64,000 nt of DNA from Metabacillus mangrovi (lineage in GTDB: Bacteria; Bacillota; Bacilli; Bacillales; Bacillaceae). The notes below the pieces were generated by a model that made no database searches, was not told where the DNA came from, and saw nothing but the letters and a program-made list of their open reading frames with translations. This document shows positions 27,747 to 38,630 of this stretch, one piece after another (the first letter of the stretch is position 1; each line of letters starts with the position of its first letter). Position numbers and translations under genes: made by a program. The stretch lies in assembly GCF_009711125.1 (NCBI RefSeq), contig NZ_WMIB01000001.1, positions 620,001 through 684,000 of the forward strand, written 5' to 3'.

Positions 27747-29570
27747 TCATTGCGTTTTAAATGAGCGTTTCATCTGTACGATTTCCATACCGATTCGGGC
27801 AGCCCGGACGAAGTCCCTCTGCCTTTCCGCTTCATTCTTTTCAGCTTCCTTCTGCTGTAGATCTGCCATTTTTGGATAATTTAAAATCTGCCTGATATAA
27901 TCCTGAATTTCAGCAGAGGTGGGCTCATCACTCACCTGAAGCATGGCCAGATCGGAAACAGCTGACATCAGCTCTTTTCCGGGAAGCTTCTGAATAAAAG
28001 AACTGATCTTCTCTTCAGAGCTTTCTTCATAAAAAGCATAGAGATGCGCAGCGATTACTCTGTGCTCTTCGATGTTAAACTGAAGCCCGAGCACATCCAG
28101 CACTTTTTGGGCGGCGTCCCTGCTTTTCAGCATGTGGGCGAGCAGCATCCGCTCTGCATTATGGTAGGCCGGAAGCAGTTTTTTCCGCTTTCTTGCTGCA
28201 GGCGCCACTTCTCTTGGGGTCTGAGTCTGCTCTCTCTGCTCTTTCTGAGGCTCCATTGTCCTGGAAAGCTCACTCAGCCTTTCTTTCAGAACGTCGAGGC
28301 CAAGAGCATATTCGCGCGCCAGCTGCTTAACATAGATCTCCTGTTCAAGAGAGTTCTTCAGTGCTGCAATCTCTTTAAGGATCTGCTCTATGTACTCCAG
28401 CCGGTCTGCTTCATTTTGAAGATTCCTGCCTTTTTTGAAATAGTGCATTTTAAACGTCATGACCGAGACACTTGCCCCTATTACATCATGCTGAAACTTC
28501 TCAGCTCCAAAGCGCTGAATGTAGTCATCAGGGTCCAAGCCATCGGGAATCATGGCTACTTTTACTTCTGCACCGGCCTGCGAGAGTGTCTTTGCCGACC
28601 TGAGAACAGCATCCATGCCGGCCTTATCCGAATCGTAGCAAAGGATCACCTCTGCACTGTTCCTTTTTAAAACCTTAGCCTGCTCCCCTGTCAGAGCCGT
28701 TCCCATTGCGGCCACTGAATGCTGAACCCCTGCCAAAGATGCAGAGATCACATCCGCAAAGCCTTCAAGGAGCACTGCCTGATGATGCTTCCGGATATGC
28801 AGCCGGGCTTTTGAAAAGTTGTAGAGAACTTTACTTTTATTAAAAAGCTTTGTTTCCGGGCTGTTTAAATATTTTGGCTGTTCATCAGTCATCACCCGGC
28901 CTGAAAAGGCTATGGTGTTTCCATGGTGGTCAAGGATCGGAAACATGATTCTGTTTCTGAAACGGTCAAGAAAATCCGAGCCGTCATTCTTTTTCACAAG
29001 CAGACCGGCTTCTTCCATAAGCGGAAGACTGAATCCCCTGTTGGCAAGAAATTTCACTGCAAAATTCCAAGAATTAAGCGAGTACCCGATTTCAAACTGT
29101 TCGATCGACTCTTTCGTGAATCCCCGCTTTAACAGATAATCGAGTGCATCCTGGCCTTCTTTTGTGTTCACGAGCAAATGATGATAAAATTTCTTTAATA
29201 GCTCGTGGGCCTCAAGCATTGCAGCTGCATCGTCATCTTTTGCTTCATGGCTGCCCTGTGAAGGGGCAGGAAGCTCAGGAAGGGCTATCCCCTCCTTCTC
29301 TGAAAGAAGGCGGACCGCCTCTACAAATTCGCAGCCCTCTATCTGCATCAGAAAAGAAAAAACATTGCCACCCGCTTTGCACCCGAAACAGTGAAAAATC
29401 TGCTTGTCAGCCGAAACAGAGAAAGACGGTGTGTTTTCACCATGGAAAGGACACAGGCCAAAATAGTTGCGCCCCTGCTTTTTTAACTGGACATATTCTC
29501 CAATTACATCGACAATATCGACTGACTGCTGTATTTTTTCTACAGCTTCCTCAGGAATCCGCTGTGCCAT
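27747..29570 (-). CDS. dnaG: DNA primase DnaG
   Basis: Primase of 607 residues that makes RNA primers at the replication fork. The N-terminal zinc ribbon has Cys40, His43, Cys61 and Cys64. The TOPRIM catalytic part contains LLEGFADVISASLAG, GTALTGEQA and ILCYDSDKAGMDA with the metal-binding Glu and Asp-x-Asp. A helicase-binding C-terminal domain follows after a basic linker near residue 430. GGGGAT precedes the ATG. It lies between yqxD and sigA. Confidence 0.97.
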   Translation of the reverse strand: MAQRIPEEAVEKIQQSVDIVDVIGEYVQLKKQGRNYFGLCPFHGENTPSFSVSADKQIFHCFGCKAGGNVFSFLMQIEGCEFVEAVRLLSEKEGIALPELPAPSQGSHEAKDDDAAAMLEAHELLKKFYHHLLVNTKEGQDALDYLLKRGFTKESIEQFEIGYSLNSWNFAVKFLANRGFSLPLMEEAGLLVKKNDGSDFLDRFRNRIMFPILDHHGNTIAFSGRVMTDEQPKYLNSPETKLFNKSKVLYNFSKARLHIRKHHQAVLLEGFADVISASLAGVQHSVAAMGTALTGEQAKVLKRNSAEVILCYDSDKAGMDAVLRSAKTLSQAGAEVKVAMIPDGLDPDDYIQRFGAEKFQHDVIGASVSVMTFKMHYFKKGRNLQNEADRLEYIEQILKEIAALKNSLEQEIYVKQLAREYALGLDVLKERLSELSRTMEPQKEQREQTQTPREVAPAARKRKKLLPAYHNAERMLLAHMLKSRDAAQKVLDVLGLQFNIEEHRVIAAHLYAFYEESSEEKISSFIQKLPGKELMSAVSDLAMLQVSDEPTSAEIQDYIRQILNYPKMADLQQKEAEKNEAERQRDFVRAARIGMEIVQMKRSFKTQ

Positions 29571-29602
29571 TGTAACATCCCCGTATTTGAAGTATTCGAG
29601 AC

Positions 29603-30094
29603 TTACCGAGGGAATCCTGCAAGATTCGACAGAATGTTTTCCAGAGATTCCATAAACATTCTCCGGTCATCCTTGGAAAATGCTTTCGGCCCTTTTGAAT
29701 AGATCCCTTCTCTGCGTCCCTTTGCCGATAAATACCGGTATTGCAATGCCGTCTCAATATTTTCGTCTGTATAGTGTTTACCCCTTGTGGATAAAACGAT
29801 AACACCTTTTTTGAGAAGAAGGCCGGCTAATCCGATATCCTGGGTAACCACCACATCACCCTTCTTCGAATGGTTGACGATATATAAATCAGCCGATTCT
29901 TTATCTGTGTCCACGTATACCCAGGTTTCTCCCCTGGCCGCCGTTGTCATGTGATTGTACGAAGCTACAAACACAGGCTCAGCTCCGAAGGAATCAGCTG
30001 CTGACAAAATTTCATCCTTAACGGGACAAGCATCTGCATCGACGAATATTTTCAGCTTATTTTCGGCATTTTTCTCTATTCTCCATCCCTCCAT
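29603..30094 (-). CDS. yqxD: UPF0178 protein YqxD (YaiI family)
   Basis: Protein of 163 residues from the YaiI/YqxD family, a PIN-like fold of unknown activity. Family motifs are FVDADACPVKDEI near the start, DLYIVNHSKKGDVVVTQDIGLA (in part) in the middle and SKGPKAFSKDDRR toward the end. It leads the yqxD-dnaG-sigA operon as in B. subtilis. The ATG at 30094 follows AAGGA. The first 12 residues are poorly conserved. Confidence 0.85.
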   Translation of the reverse strand: MEGWRIEKNAENKLKIFVDADACPVKDEILSAADSFGAEPVFVASYNHMTTAARGETWVYVDTDKESADLYIVNHSKKGDVVVTQDIGLAGLLLKKGVIVLSTRGKHYTDENIETALQYRYLSAKGRREGIYSKGPKAFSKDDRRMFMESLENILSNLAGFPR

Positions 30095-30268
30095 ACAATT
30101 CCTTCTTTCAAGCAGGAATCAATGTTCAGGAATATTGCTTAGCGCCCGATTATGTTCTGAAACCGCCAGTTCCCAAACCGTTTGTCGAATGATTTACTCC
30201 TTGTTCTCTTGACAGATACTAGTAAATAGTTTATTCTACCGCCTAAAAGTCTAAACCTAAAAAGTGTA

Positions 30269-30298
30269 ATTTTATCACAAATTTTTATTATAATACAA
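30269..30298 (-). promoter_or_regulatory. Candidate SigmaA promoter of the yqxD-dnaG-sigA operon
   Basis: On the minus strand TTGTAT (30293-30298), an 18-bp spacer and TAAAAT (30269-30274). A second TATAAT just upstream overlaps the spacer. Confidence 0.45.
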
Positions 30299-30370
30299 AG
30301 TCTTTCATTTTTCTACGGTTTTGTTTGTATTCCTGAAAACATTTCACCGTGAATATTCTTCCACAGGAAA

Positions 30371-30400
30371 GCCCGGCTGATTGATCAGCTGGGCGCTTTT
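30371..30400. terminator. Terminator after ppsR
   Basis: GCCCGGCTGA/TCAGCTGGGC stem (30371-30380 with 30385-30394). On the minus strand it ends ppsR, though its T-run there is short; the plus strand has a better T-run. Confidence 0.6.
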
Positions 30401-30456
30401 TCGTGTTTATTTTACTACAAGAGGTTCATTTATACAGGCCCGTCTTTAGCCAGGGC

Positions 30457-31263
30457 TTACTTGCTCATGATGGTCTGAATGATGTTCGCCGTTTCCTCCA
30501 CTGCTTTGTTGGAAACATCAATCACGCTGCAGCCGATTCGCTCGACCACTTTATCGAAGTATGCAATCTCTTCATTGATCCGGTTGATGTTCGCATAAAT
30601 GGCCTGATCATTAAGACCGAGAGACTTGAGCCGTTCTCTTCTTATATTGTTCAGCTTTTCTGCGCTGATCCGGAGCCCGATGCACTTTTTCGCCGGGATT
30701 TTGAAGAGCTCCTCGGGCGGTTCCACCTCAGGGACAATCGGTACATTTGCCACTTTGAAGCGTTTGTGTGCCAAGTATTGGGATAGAGGCGTTTTGGATG
30801 TTCTTGAAACACCGATCAAAATGATATCCGCCTTCAGCAGCCCCCGCGGATCACGGCCATCATCATATTTAACGGCAAACTCGATGGCTTCGACCTTCTT
30901 AAAATAATCTTCATCAAGCTTGCGCACCCTGCCAGGTTCATATTTCGCCTGGATTCCATAGGAGGTCTCCATTTTATCGATCAGCGGTCCGATAATGTCA
31001 TGGACCGGCACTTTCCGGACAGCAGCAAGCTGGATCAGGTAGTTCCTCAGTTCCGGCACCACCAGGGTAAAGCATATAATGGCACCATCCATTTGAGCAT
31101 AGGAGACAACCTCCTCGAGCGTGGTTTTGTCCTCCACGTAAGGAATGCGCTTGATCATTGTCCCCGCAGCATAGCCATTAAACTGGCTGATGGCCGCTTT
31201 GACAACCAGTTCTGCCGTTTCCCCGACTGAATCTGAAACTACGTAAATGACTCGGTTGTTCAT
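30457..31263 (-). CDS. ppsR: Bifunctional kinase/pyrophosphorylase PpsR (YqfL)
   Basis: Regulatory protein of 268 residues that switches pyruvate phosphate dikinase or PEP synthase on and off by ADP-dependent phosphorylation and Pi-dependent dephosphorylation; in B. subtilis the homologue YqfL works with CcpN. The P-loop-like motif [11 protein letters not shown] is at about 138-148; other family stretches are [12 protein letters not shown] at the start and [17 protein letters not shown] near the end. The ATG at 31263 follows GGGGGAG. It begins 22 bp after ccpN and is surely cotranscribed. Confidence 0.92.
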   Translation of the reverse strand: MNNRVIYVVSDSVGETAELVVKAAISQFNGYAAGTMIKRIPYVEDKTTLEEVVSYAQMDGAIICFTLVVPELRNYLIQLAAVRKVPVHDIIGPLIDKMETSYGIQAKYEPGRVRKLDEDYFKKVEAIEFAVKYDDGRDPRGLLKADIILIGVSRTSKTPLSQYLAHKRFKVANVPIVPEVEPPEELFKIPAKKCIGLRISAEKLNNIRRERLKSLGLNDQAIYANINRINEEIAYFDKVVERIGCSVIDVSNKAVEETANIIQTIMSK

Positions 31264-31285
31264 GCCGCTCCCCCGTTTCCCTCTG

Positions 31286-31924
31286 CTATATAATATCGTT
31301 TTCTGCAAGCCTCATCAGAATTTTTGTCATATTGGTTTTTGTGATTCTCCCAGTCACTTCAAATCCCTTGTCCGTATCCCTGATAATCGGGAGTGCATCG
31401 ATTTGTTTTTCGATAAGGGACTTTGCCACGTCCATGATAAAATCTTCATTCCTGCAGACCGTAATATTCGGCATTCTCGTCATGATAATGTTAACCGGGA
31501 TGGAAGCAAGCTCCTGTTTTCCGATGCTTGCCCTCAATAGATCCTTCCGCGAGAGCACCCCGACCAGGATGGAATCTTTATCCACGACGAATAATGTTCC
31601 TACGTCTTCAAGAAACATTGTCACAATTGCATCATAAACCGATACATTTTCATTCACGACTACCGGGATGGATTGGAACTCTTTCACCTGCAGTTTCTTC
31701 AGCTTATCGCTGAGCAGCTGGTTTCCGGTTTTGCCCGTATAGAAATAACCGACCCTCGGCCTCGCTTCCAAGTAACCGGACATGGTCAGGATCGCGAGGT
31801 CAGGCCTCAAGGTAGCCCGTGTCAAATGGAGCTGATCCGCTATGTTCTCACCCGTAATCGGGCCGTTTTCCTTCACAATTTGAAGGATGGTCTCCTGCCG
31901 CTTGTTCAGTTCGATATCACTCAC
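31286..31924 (-). CDS. ccpN: Transcriptional repressor CcpN
   Basis: Repressor of gluconeogenic genes in the presence of glucose, 212 residues like the B. subtilis protein. An N-terminal winged helix ([21 protein letters not shown] and [13 protein letters not shown] in part) is followed by a pair of CBS domains at about 75-205 with [20 protein letters not shown] and VDALPIIRD-like ends. The CBS pair is known to bind ADP/ATP. The exact start is uncertain: GTG at 31924 matches the family length, while a TTG at 31939 would add five residues; neither has a strong site. It is coupled to ppsR. Confidence 0.92.
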   Translation of the reverse strand: MSDIELNKRQETILQIVKENGPITGENIADQLHLTRATLRPDLAILTMSGYLEARPRVGYFYTGKTGNQLLSDKLKKLQVKEFQSIPVVVNENVSVYDAIVTMFLEDVGTLFVVDKDSILVGVLSRKDLLRASIGKQELASIPVNIIMTRMPNITVCRNEDFIMDVAKSLIEKQIDALPIIRDTDKGFEVTGRITKTNMTKILMRLAENDII

Positions 31925-32027
31925 CACCAATTCCGGCAATCTCTTTCAATTATGTACTTGACCTGTCTATCTTCATTATATATGAAACGAAGGGAAAAAA
32001 AAGTCTTCCCATATGCCATTATAAAGC

Positions 32028-32052
32028 TTTGGACCCCGTAGAGCGGGATCCA
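32028..32052 (-). terminator. Hairpin after glyS
   Basis: GGACCCCG/CGGGATCC stem with one wobble (32031-32038 with 32044-32051) followed on the minus strand by AAAGCTTTATAA. The T-run is weak. Confidence 0.5.
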
Positions 32053-32066
32053 GAGCGTGTGAAGCT

Positions 32067-34133
32067 TTATTTAACATTGATGGAGTTCATATCTGCAAAA
32101 GACCGGATCACATCTGCAAGCTGTTTCATCTGTGCAAGACGGTTCGCTTTTACGTTCTCGTCATCTGCCATAATCATCGTGTGCTCAAAGTAAGCTGTAA
32201 TTTCAGGAGTCAGACTTTTCAGCCCCGCGAATGCCGTTTTGTAGTCTGCTTTGTCCGCCGCTTCATAATACTCGCTGATGACCGCCTCCGCTTTTTGATG
32301 CAGCTCTCTTTCATGGCTGTTTTCAAAAAGTTCAGGAGACACCTGTGCTGTTTCACCGGCTTTGCCTGCGATATTGAGCACCCTTGAGAGAGCTTCGATG
32401 GTTTCTTTGAAGCCGTTGGAAGCGGTCTGCTCTGATAGGATGACGGCACGCTTGATCATGGATGTGATTTCAATCTGTGAGGACCGAAGAACAGCATCCA
32501 CCAGATCATAGCGGATTTGTTTTTCATCCATTACATATTTCGCTCTCATCTTGAAAAATCCTGTTAAATCTTCTATCCATTTTCCGGTGTCTGCGCCCCG
32601 ATTTGCAAGTCCGAGCTGAAAAAGCTCAGGAAGCGGTATTTCCCAATCATAAGCCAGAAGAATCTGAACGATGCCGCTCGCCTGCCTTCTCAGTGCATAA
32701 GGATCCTGTGAACCGGTAGGGATCATGCCGATTGAAAAGAATGAACAAATGGTATCAAGCTTATCGGCCAGGGCAACGGCCGCTCCTGCTTCGGATGCAG
32801 GCACCGGGTCTTCTGAATGCCTCGGGCTGTAATGTTCATTTACAGCGGCTGCGACGGTTTCCCTCTCACCAAGCAATTTTGCATATTTTTCACCCATGAC
32901 TCCCTGCAGTTCAGGAAACTCGTAAACCATATGTGAAACGAGGTCAAACTTGCTGATTTCAGCTGCTCTTCTCGCATCTTCACGGACTGTACCGCTCAGC
33001 TCAAGCCGGGCTGTCAGCGCATCCGTTAAAGCGGTCACTCTGCGGACTTTATCTCCGAGAGAGCCAAGCTCTTCATGAAACACAATCTTCTCCAGCTTCT
33101 CCAGTGCTTCCCCGATCTGAAGCTTATGGTCCTCCCGGTAAAAGAACGCGGCGTCGGACAGCCTTGCACGAAGCACTTTCTCGTTACCCCGGGCCACCTG
33201 TTCAATGTGGTCGCTGTTGCCGTTCCGTACCGTGATAAACTTTGCAAGAAGCATGCCGTTTTGGTCTTTCACCGGAAAATAGCGCTGATGCTCTTTCATG
33301 GTTGTGACTAAAACTTCCTCAGGCAATGTCAGGTATTCCTCTTCATACTGTCCGAAAAGGGCTGTCGGATATTCTACCAGGTTATTGACTTCTTCAAGAA
33401 GCGTTTCGTCCACTGGTATGACCCACTCATTTTCCCGAGCGAGATCAGCCAGCTGTTCCCGTATCATCTGTTTCCGTTCCGCTGGATCAGCAATGACAAA
33501 CTGCTGTCTCAGCAATGTTTTATACAAGTCTGGTTCTTCAACGGTAAAAGACTCGCTTCCGAGGAAACGGTGGCCGCTTGTTGAATTGCCGCTTTGAACT
33601 CCTGCAATGCTGAACGGGATGATTTCCGAACCGAAAAGGGCGAGAATTGATTTAACCGGCCTTGCGTACCGGATATCCAGGCTGCCCCATCTCATGTTTT
33701 TTGGAAAAGTTAAGCTGAGCAGCACTTTGTCCAGATTTTTTAGCAAATCCATGGCAGGCTGTCCTTTTACATGCTTCATCACATGGACGTATTCGATGCC
33801 GTTGATTTCTTTAAAATAGATGTCCTCAGGCGATGCTCCCTGCCCTCTGCAGAATCCGAGAGCTGCTTTGCTCCAATTGCCTTCTCCATCCTGTGCAATC
33901 TTTTTTGCAGGTCCTTTTGCTTCTTCAGACACATCTTCCTGCTTTTCAGCCAAATCCGATACAAGAATGGCTAATCTGCGCGGAGTAGAAAACAGCTGTA
34001 TTTCTCCAAAAGGAATGTTCTGCTCTTTCAGCCATTTATCTGTTTTGTCCCCAAGCTGATTCATGGCATCTGTTACAAACCGGGCCGGGAGTTCTTCCAG
34101 TCTAATTTCCAGCAACAAGTCACGCTTGCTCAT
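32067..34133 (-). CDS. glyS: Glycyl-tRNA synthetase beta subunit
   Basis: Beta chain of the alpha2-beta2 glycyl-tRNA synthetase, 688 residues; it recognises tRNA-Gly, edits and supports catalysis. Family parts are [15 protein letters not shown] at the N-terminus, [39 protein letters not shown] and the [16 protein letters not shown] stretch of the HD-like domain. The C-terminal DALR-like domain covers about 580-688. It overlaps glyQ by 4 bp and is governed by the T-box in front of glyQ. Confidence 0.97.
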   Translation of the reverse strand: MSKRDLLLEIRLEELPARFVTDAMNQLGDKTDKWLKEQNIPFGEIQLFSTPRRLAILVSDLAEKQEDVSEEAKGPAKKIAQDGEGNWSKAALGFCRGQGASPEDIYFKEINGIEYVHVMKHVKGQPAMDLLKNLDKVLLSLTFPKNMRWGSLDIRYARPVKSILALFGSEIIPFSIAGVQSGNSTSGHRFLGSESFTVEEPDLYKTLLRQQFVIADPAERKQMIREQLADLARENEWVIPVDETLLEEVNNLVEYPTALFGQYEEEYLTLPEEVLVTTMKEHQRYFPVKDQNGMLLAKFITVRNGNSDHIEQVARGNEKVLRARLSDAAFFYREDHKLQIGEALEKLEKIVFHEELGSLGDKVRRVTALTDALTARLELSGTVREDARRAAEISKFDLVSHMVYEFPELQGVMGEKYAKLLGERETVAAAVNEHYSPRHSEDPVPASEAGAAVALADKLDTICSFFSIGMIPTGSQDPYALRRQASGIVQILLAYDWEIPLPELFQLGLANRGADTGKWIEDLTGFFKMRAKYVMDEKQIRYDLVDAVLRSSQIEITSMIKRAVILSEQTASNGFKETIEALSRVLNIAGKAGETAQVSPELFENSHERELHQKAEAVISEYYEAADKADYKTAFAGLKSLTPEITAYFEHTMIMADDENVKANRLAQMKQLADVIRSFADMNSINVK

Positions 34134-35017
34134 GCAGAATCACCATCCTGTTCTTTTACCATTGGAAAGCCAAGCTTTTCCCGCTCATCATAGAAGGTTC
34201 TGGCTACCTTTCTGGCGAGATTTCTTACCCTTCCGATATACCCTGTCCGTTCTGTGACGGAAATCGCTCCTCTTGCATCAAGGAGATTGAATGTATGGGA
34301 GCATTTCAGCACATAATCATACGCCGGATGAACCAGGCCCTGATCCATTTGACGATGCGCTTCTTTTTCATATACAGCAAAAAGATTGAAGAGCATATCC
34401 TGGTCTGATGTTTCAAACGTATATTTGGAGTGCTCATATTCCGGCATTCCGAAAATATCTCTTACGGTAAAGCCGTCCGTCCATTCAAGATCGAATACAT
34501 TTTCTTTGTCCTGGATATAGGAAGCAAGCCTCTCTATCCCGTATGTAATTTCCACTGATACCGGCTTGCACTCCAGTCCGCCTACCTGCTGAAAATACGT
34601 GAACTGGGTGATTTCCATTCCATCCAGCCATACCTCCCAGCCAAGTCCCGCACAGCCAAGCGACGGATTTTCCCAGTTATCTTCCACAAAGCGGATATCA
34701 TGCTTTAACGGGTCGATCCCCAGTGCTTTAAGAGAGTCCAAGTATAGTTCCTGAATATTATCAGGTGAAGGCTTCATGATAACCTGGAACTGATGGTGCT
34801 GGTACAAACGGTTCGGGTTCTCCCCGTAACGTCCGTCAGCAGGGCGTCTGGAAGGCTCTACATATGCCACATTCCAAGGCTCAGGACCGATTGCTCTTAA
34901 AAAAGTATACGGGCTCATTGTACCCGCTCCTTTTTCCGTATCATAAGCCTGCATAAGGATACACCCTTGATCTGACCAGTGCTTTTGCAGCGTCAAAATC
35001 ATATTTTGGATATTCAT
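34130..35017 (-). CDS. glyQ: Glycyl-tRNA synthetase alpha subunit
   Basis: Catalytic class II aminoacyl-tRNA synthetase subunit of 295 residues. Diagnostic parts are [14 protein letters not shown] near the start, [35 protein letters not shown] (motif 2), [31 protein letters not shown] and the class II end [14 protein letters not shown]. It is preceded by a glycyl T-box with a strong SigmaA promoter, so expression should rise when tRNA-Gly is uncharged. Its stop overlaps glyS by 4 bp. Confidence 0.97.
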   Translation of the reverse strand: MNIQNMILTLQKHWSDQGCILMQAYDTEKGAGTMSPYTFLRAIGPEPWNVAYVEPSRRPADGRYGENPNRLYQHHQFQVIMKPSPDNIQELYLDSLKALGIDPLKHDIRFVEDNWENPSLGCAGLGWEVWLDGMEITQFTYFQQVGGLECKPVSVEITYGIERLASYIQDKENVFDLEWTDGFTVRDIFGMPEYEHSKYTFETSDQDMLFNLFAVYEKEAHRQMDQGLVHPAYDYVLKCSHTFNLLDARGAISVTERTGYIGRVRNLARKVARTFYDEREKLGFPMVKEQDGDSA

Positions 35018-35054
35018 TGTATCTCCTCCATCTGGATAAAGTCCGGCAAGGATA

Positions 35055-35283
35055 CGAAAAAGCTCCCGTTCCTATGCCATATACTGCGATGACATAGGGA
35101 CGAGAGCTACCCGCGGTTCCACCCTACTTGGGAGTCCCTGTAAGGAATCCCCTCTTTTAAAAAACATGCTCCGGAATGCCTTTCACAGCTGGCTGCGATC
35201 CGGCTCCCACCGTCCCGGATTCGCTTTACGCAAACCATTGCTGCTACTTCTTTCCTTCTACGCATGACTACCATTCCATTTTA
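35055..35283 (-). promoter_or_regulatory. Glycyl T-box riboswitch upstream of glyQS
   Basis: On the minus strand the leader has the T-box core AGGGTGGAACCGCGGGT (35109-35125), a specifier region AAAGGCATTC with the Gly codon GGC at 35178-35180, and a terminator stem pairing around ACGGGAGC and GCTCTCGT followed by TTTTTC (about 35055-35107). Uncharged tRNA-Gly should favour the antiterminator. The order and motifs fit B. subtilis glyQS. Confidence 0.95.
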
Positions 35284-35290
35284 TATACGA

Positions 35291-35319
35291 ATCATAATGA
35301 AAAAAAGCGGGGATGTCAA
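35291..35319 (-). promoter_or_regulatory. SigmaA promoter of glyQS
   Basis: On the minus strand TTGACA (35314-35319), a 17-bp spacer and TATGAT (35291-35296). It is near-consensus and lies just upstream of the T-box leader. Confidence 0.85.
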
Positions 35320-35327
35320 CAAACCGA

Positions 35328-36080
35328 TTAAATTTGTCCGCGCAGATGATCCATCTGGTCAAGGAACCGCTTCGACTTTAAATACAGCCCTGAATATTCC
35401 TGATAGTAGCTGTCCAGCACAATCTTCAGCTCCTGCTTCGTCGCATCCTTTACCGAAATTTCCCCGAGCCTCTCCAGTTCAAAGAAATAGAGCAGCCGGA
35501 TGATCCTGACGGCTCCCTGTGAAATGACGAGCCTGTAGGGGTCCATTTCAAAACAGCGGTGACAGAGAAAGCCTGCTTCTCTTACTGAAAAGTGAAAGGT
35601 GCCATCTGTGCTGCCGCAATTGGCACAGCCGTTCAAATGCGGTGTCAGGCCAAGCACCGGGAGCATTTTAAGTTCGAACATTCTCAAAAGGATATCCGGG
35701 TCACGCCCCTCGTCCAAATGCTGAAAAAGCTGGAGGAAAAGTTCGAACAGGAAAGGATTGCGCTGAAGGTTTTCGGTTCCCTTGTCCAAAAGCTCTGCCA
35801 TATAGGAAGCGTATGCGGTCTTAAATAAATCTTCGCGGATGGAACGCATCGAAGCGATCGTTTCCGCCTGCTGCAGTCCTCCGAGACCGGAAGACTTATG
35901 GAATAAAAAAGTGCCGTAAGTAAAAAGCTGGGTCATAGCGGATAAGCGGCTGTTTGGTTTTTTCGCACCTCTAGCCATGACTCCGACCTTGCCCAGCTCT
36001 CTTGTATAAATCGTGACGATTTTATTGGTTTCTCCATAACTGGAGGACCTGATAATAATGCCTTCACATTTTTGGAGCAC
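35328..36080 (-). CDS. recO: DNA repair protein RecO
   Basis: Recombination mediator of 250 residues that helps load RecA on SSB-coated DNA. An N-terminal OB-fold ([33 protein letters not shown] in part) is followed by helices and a zinc site with NGCANCGS and LCHRC. The GTG at 36080 has GGAG 9 bases upstream and matches the family start LQKCEG; an ATG five codons earlier has no site. It is the last gene of the pgpH-to-recO cluster, 33 bp after yqzL. Confidence 0.94.
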   Translation of the reverse strand: MLQKCEGIIIRSSSYGETNKIVTIYTRELGKVGVMARGAKKPNSRLSAMTQLFTYGTFLFHKSSGLGGLQQAETIASMRSIREDLFKTAYASYMAELLDKGTENLQRNPFLFELFLQLFQHLDEGRDPDILLRMFELKMLPVLGLTPHLNGCANCGSTDGTFHFSVREAGFLCHRCFEMDPYRLVISQGAVRIIRLLYFFELERLGEISVKDATKQELKIVLDSYYQEYSGLYLKSKRFLDQMDHLRGQI

Positions 36081-36113
36081 ATCGATTCTCTCCATTCAGA
36101 AGGGCCAGAGACC

Positions 36114-36257
36114 TCACATTACCGGAAAATCAGGACTGGAACGCTCCTCATCAAGCATATCGGGCCCATCTGCATGCTCCTTTTCCATTTCCTTAAAAAG
36201 AAGATACGTGTCAATATTACCTGTCTGGTAAAACACTTTCCAGGTAAAATCCTTCAT
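36114..36257 (-). CDS. yqzL: Small protein YqzL
   Basis: A 47-residue protein between era and recO, as in B. subtilis, with the same length. The sequence begins MKDFTWKVFYQTGNID and continues TYLLFKEME, then an acidic tail ending in DFPVM. AGGTGGGG lies 4 bases before the ATG. No function is known. The close match of pattern and position supports a real gene despite its size. Confidence 0.88.
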   Translation of the reverse strand: MKDFTWKVFYQTGNIDTYLLFKEMEKEHADGPDMLDEERSSPDFPVM

Positions 36258-36375
36258 GTTACCCCACCTCTCATCTTTTAAGACATGAAAAGCCTGATCC
36301 TGTTTTCTTACCGTTAGGATGACCCTGACCCCTTCTTATCATGTTAAACAAAAATTGCTAATTTGTGCCTGCGGT

Positions 36376-37705
<1,330 letters not shown>

Positions 37706-37777
37706 CTATCCTGTTTCTTATTTTACCCGAAATCCTCTTGCTTTTCACGCTTTCGTTCACAATTAAAAAATAAATAA

Positions 37778-38170
37778 TCAGAATATTATAAATTTTATTA
37801 GTTTAGGCACGAAAATGATCAGGCCGGCAAGGCATGCGCCGGCAGCCGACACGAGCACCGCTCCGGCAGCTGCATCCTTTGCAGCCTTGGCAAGCGGCCG
37901 GATTTCTTCTGTGACCAGATCAACCGTACGTTCGATGGCTGTGTTGACAAGTTCGAGTGAGAGGACAAGGCAACTAAACCCGATCACCGTAAACCATTCG
38001 ACAGGACTGATCCCGAGCACTGCTCCCGCTGCCGCTGCTGCGGCACCCAGGAAGCAGTGGATCTGGAAATTCCGTTCATGTAAAAAAGCGTCTTTAATCC
38101 CTTCGCCTGCATGGCCGAAGCTTTTCAGCAGCCTTTTTATTTCAGAGGGTTTCCGGTCGTGTAAGCCCAT
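37778..38170 (-). CDS. dgkA: Undecaprenol kinase DgkA
   Basis: Small trimeric membrane lipid kinase of 130 residues, DAGK family; Gram-positive members phosphorylate undecaprenol. Three membrane helices are visible, with the active-site stretch [16 protein letters not shown] (Glu and Asn) and the following [14 protein letters not shown]. The start lies within the end of ybeY (29-bp overlap). The ribosome-binding site AAGGGA is 12 bases from the ATG. Confidence 0.9.
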   Translation of the reverse strand: MGLHDRKPSEIKRLLKSFGHAGEGIKDAFLHERNFQIHCFLGAAAAAAGAVLGISPVEWFTVIGFSCLVLSLELVNTAIERTVDLVTEEIRPLAKAAKDAAAGAVLVSAAGACLAGLIIFVPKLIKFIIF

Positions 38171-38630
38171 AGGAATTCAAAATCCCTTTCTGCTTAGTAA
38201 ACATTTCCTCTTCGTCTACCGCTGTCATGTGGTCATAGCCCAGGAGATGGAGGAACCCATGTACAGCAAGGAATCCCAGCTCTCTTTGGAAACTGTGGCC
38301 ATAATCGGCAGCCTGTTCTGCCGTCCGTTCGACAGAGATGATAATATCCCCAAGCACCGCAGGCATATCCGCCCCGATAATTTCAATTTCGTCTTCCCCC
38401 ATCTCTTCCATTGCGAAAGAGATAACGTCTGTAGGCTGGTCTTTATCTCTGTATTCGCGGTTGATTTCCTGAATCCGCGCATTATCTGTAAACGTAACAG
38501 AAACTTCGGAACCGGGAAGGCTTTCTTCTGCTTCTGCAGCAAATTGCAGGACCTCTTCAACGAGCTGCATGTCCTCCCTGGACAAAGTTCCTGTTTCATC
38601 TGTTAAATCAATAGACAATCGACTGTTCAT
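38142..38630 (-). CDS. ybeY: Endoribonuclease YbeY
   Basis: Metal-dependent RNase of 162 residues involved in rRNA maturation and ribosome quality control (YqfG in B. subtilis). The zinc motif [11 protein letters not shown] gives His124, His128 and His134. DVISFAMEE and LGDIIIS are further family parts. It overlaps pgpH by 4 bp and dgkA by 29 bp. Confidence 0.95.
   Translation of the reverse strand: MNSRLSIDLTDETGTLSREDMQLVEEVLQFAAEAEESLPGSEVSVTFTDNARIQEINREYRDKDQPTDVISFAMEEMGEDEIEIIGADMPAVLGDIIISVERTAEQAADYGHSFQRELGFLAVHGFLHLLGYDHMTAVDEEEMFTKQKGILNSYGLTRPETL

Larger units (their letters stand above)
30095..30456. other. Intergenic region yqxD-ppsR
   Basis: A 362-bp AT-rich gap that holds the ppsR terminator (30371-30400) and the likely promoter of the yqxD-dnaG-sigA operon (30269-30298). 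The remaining leader of about 170 bases before yqxD shows no structure I can name. Confidence 0.5.
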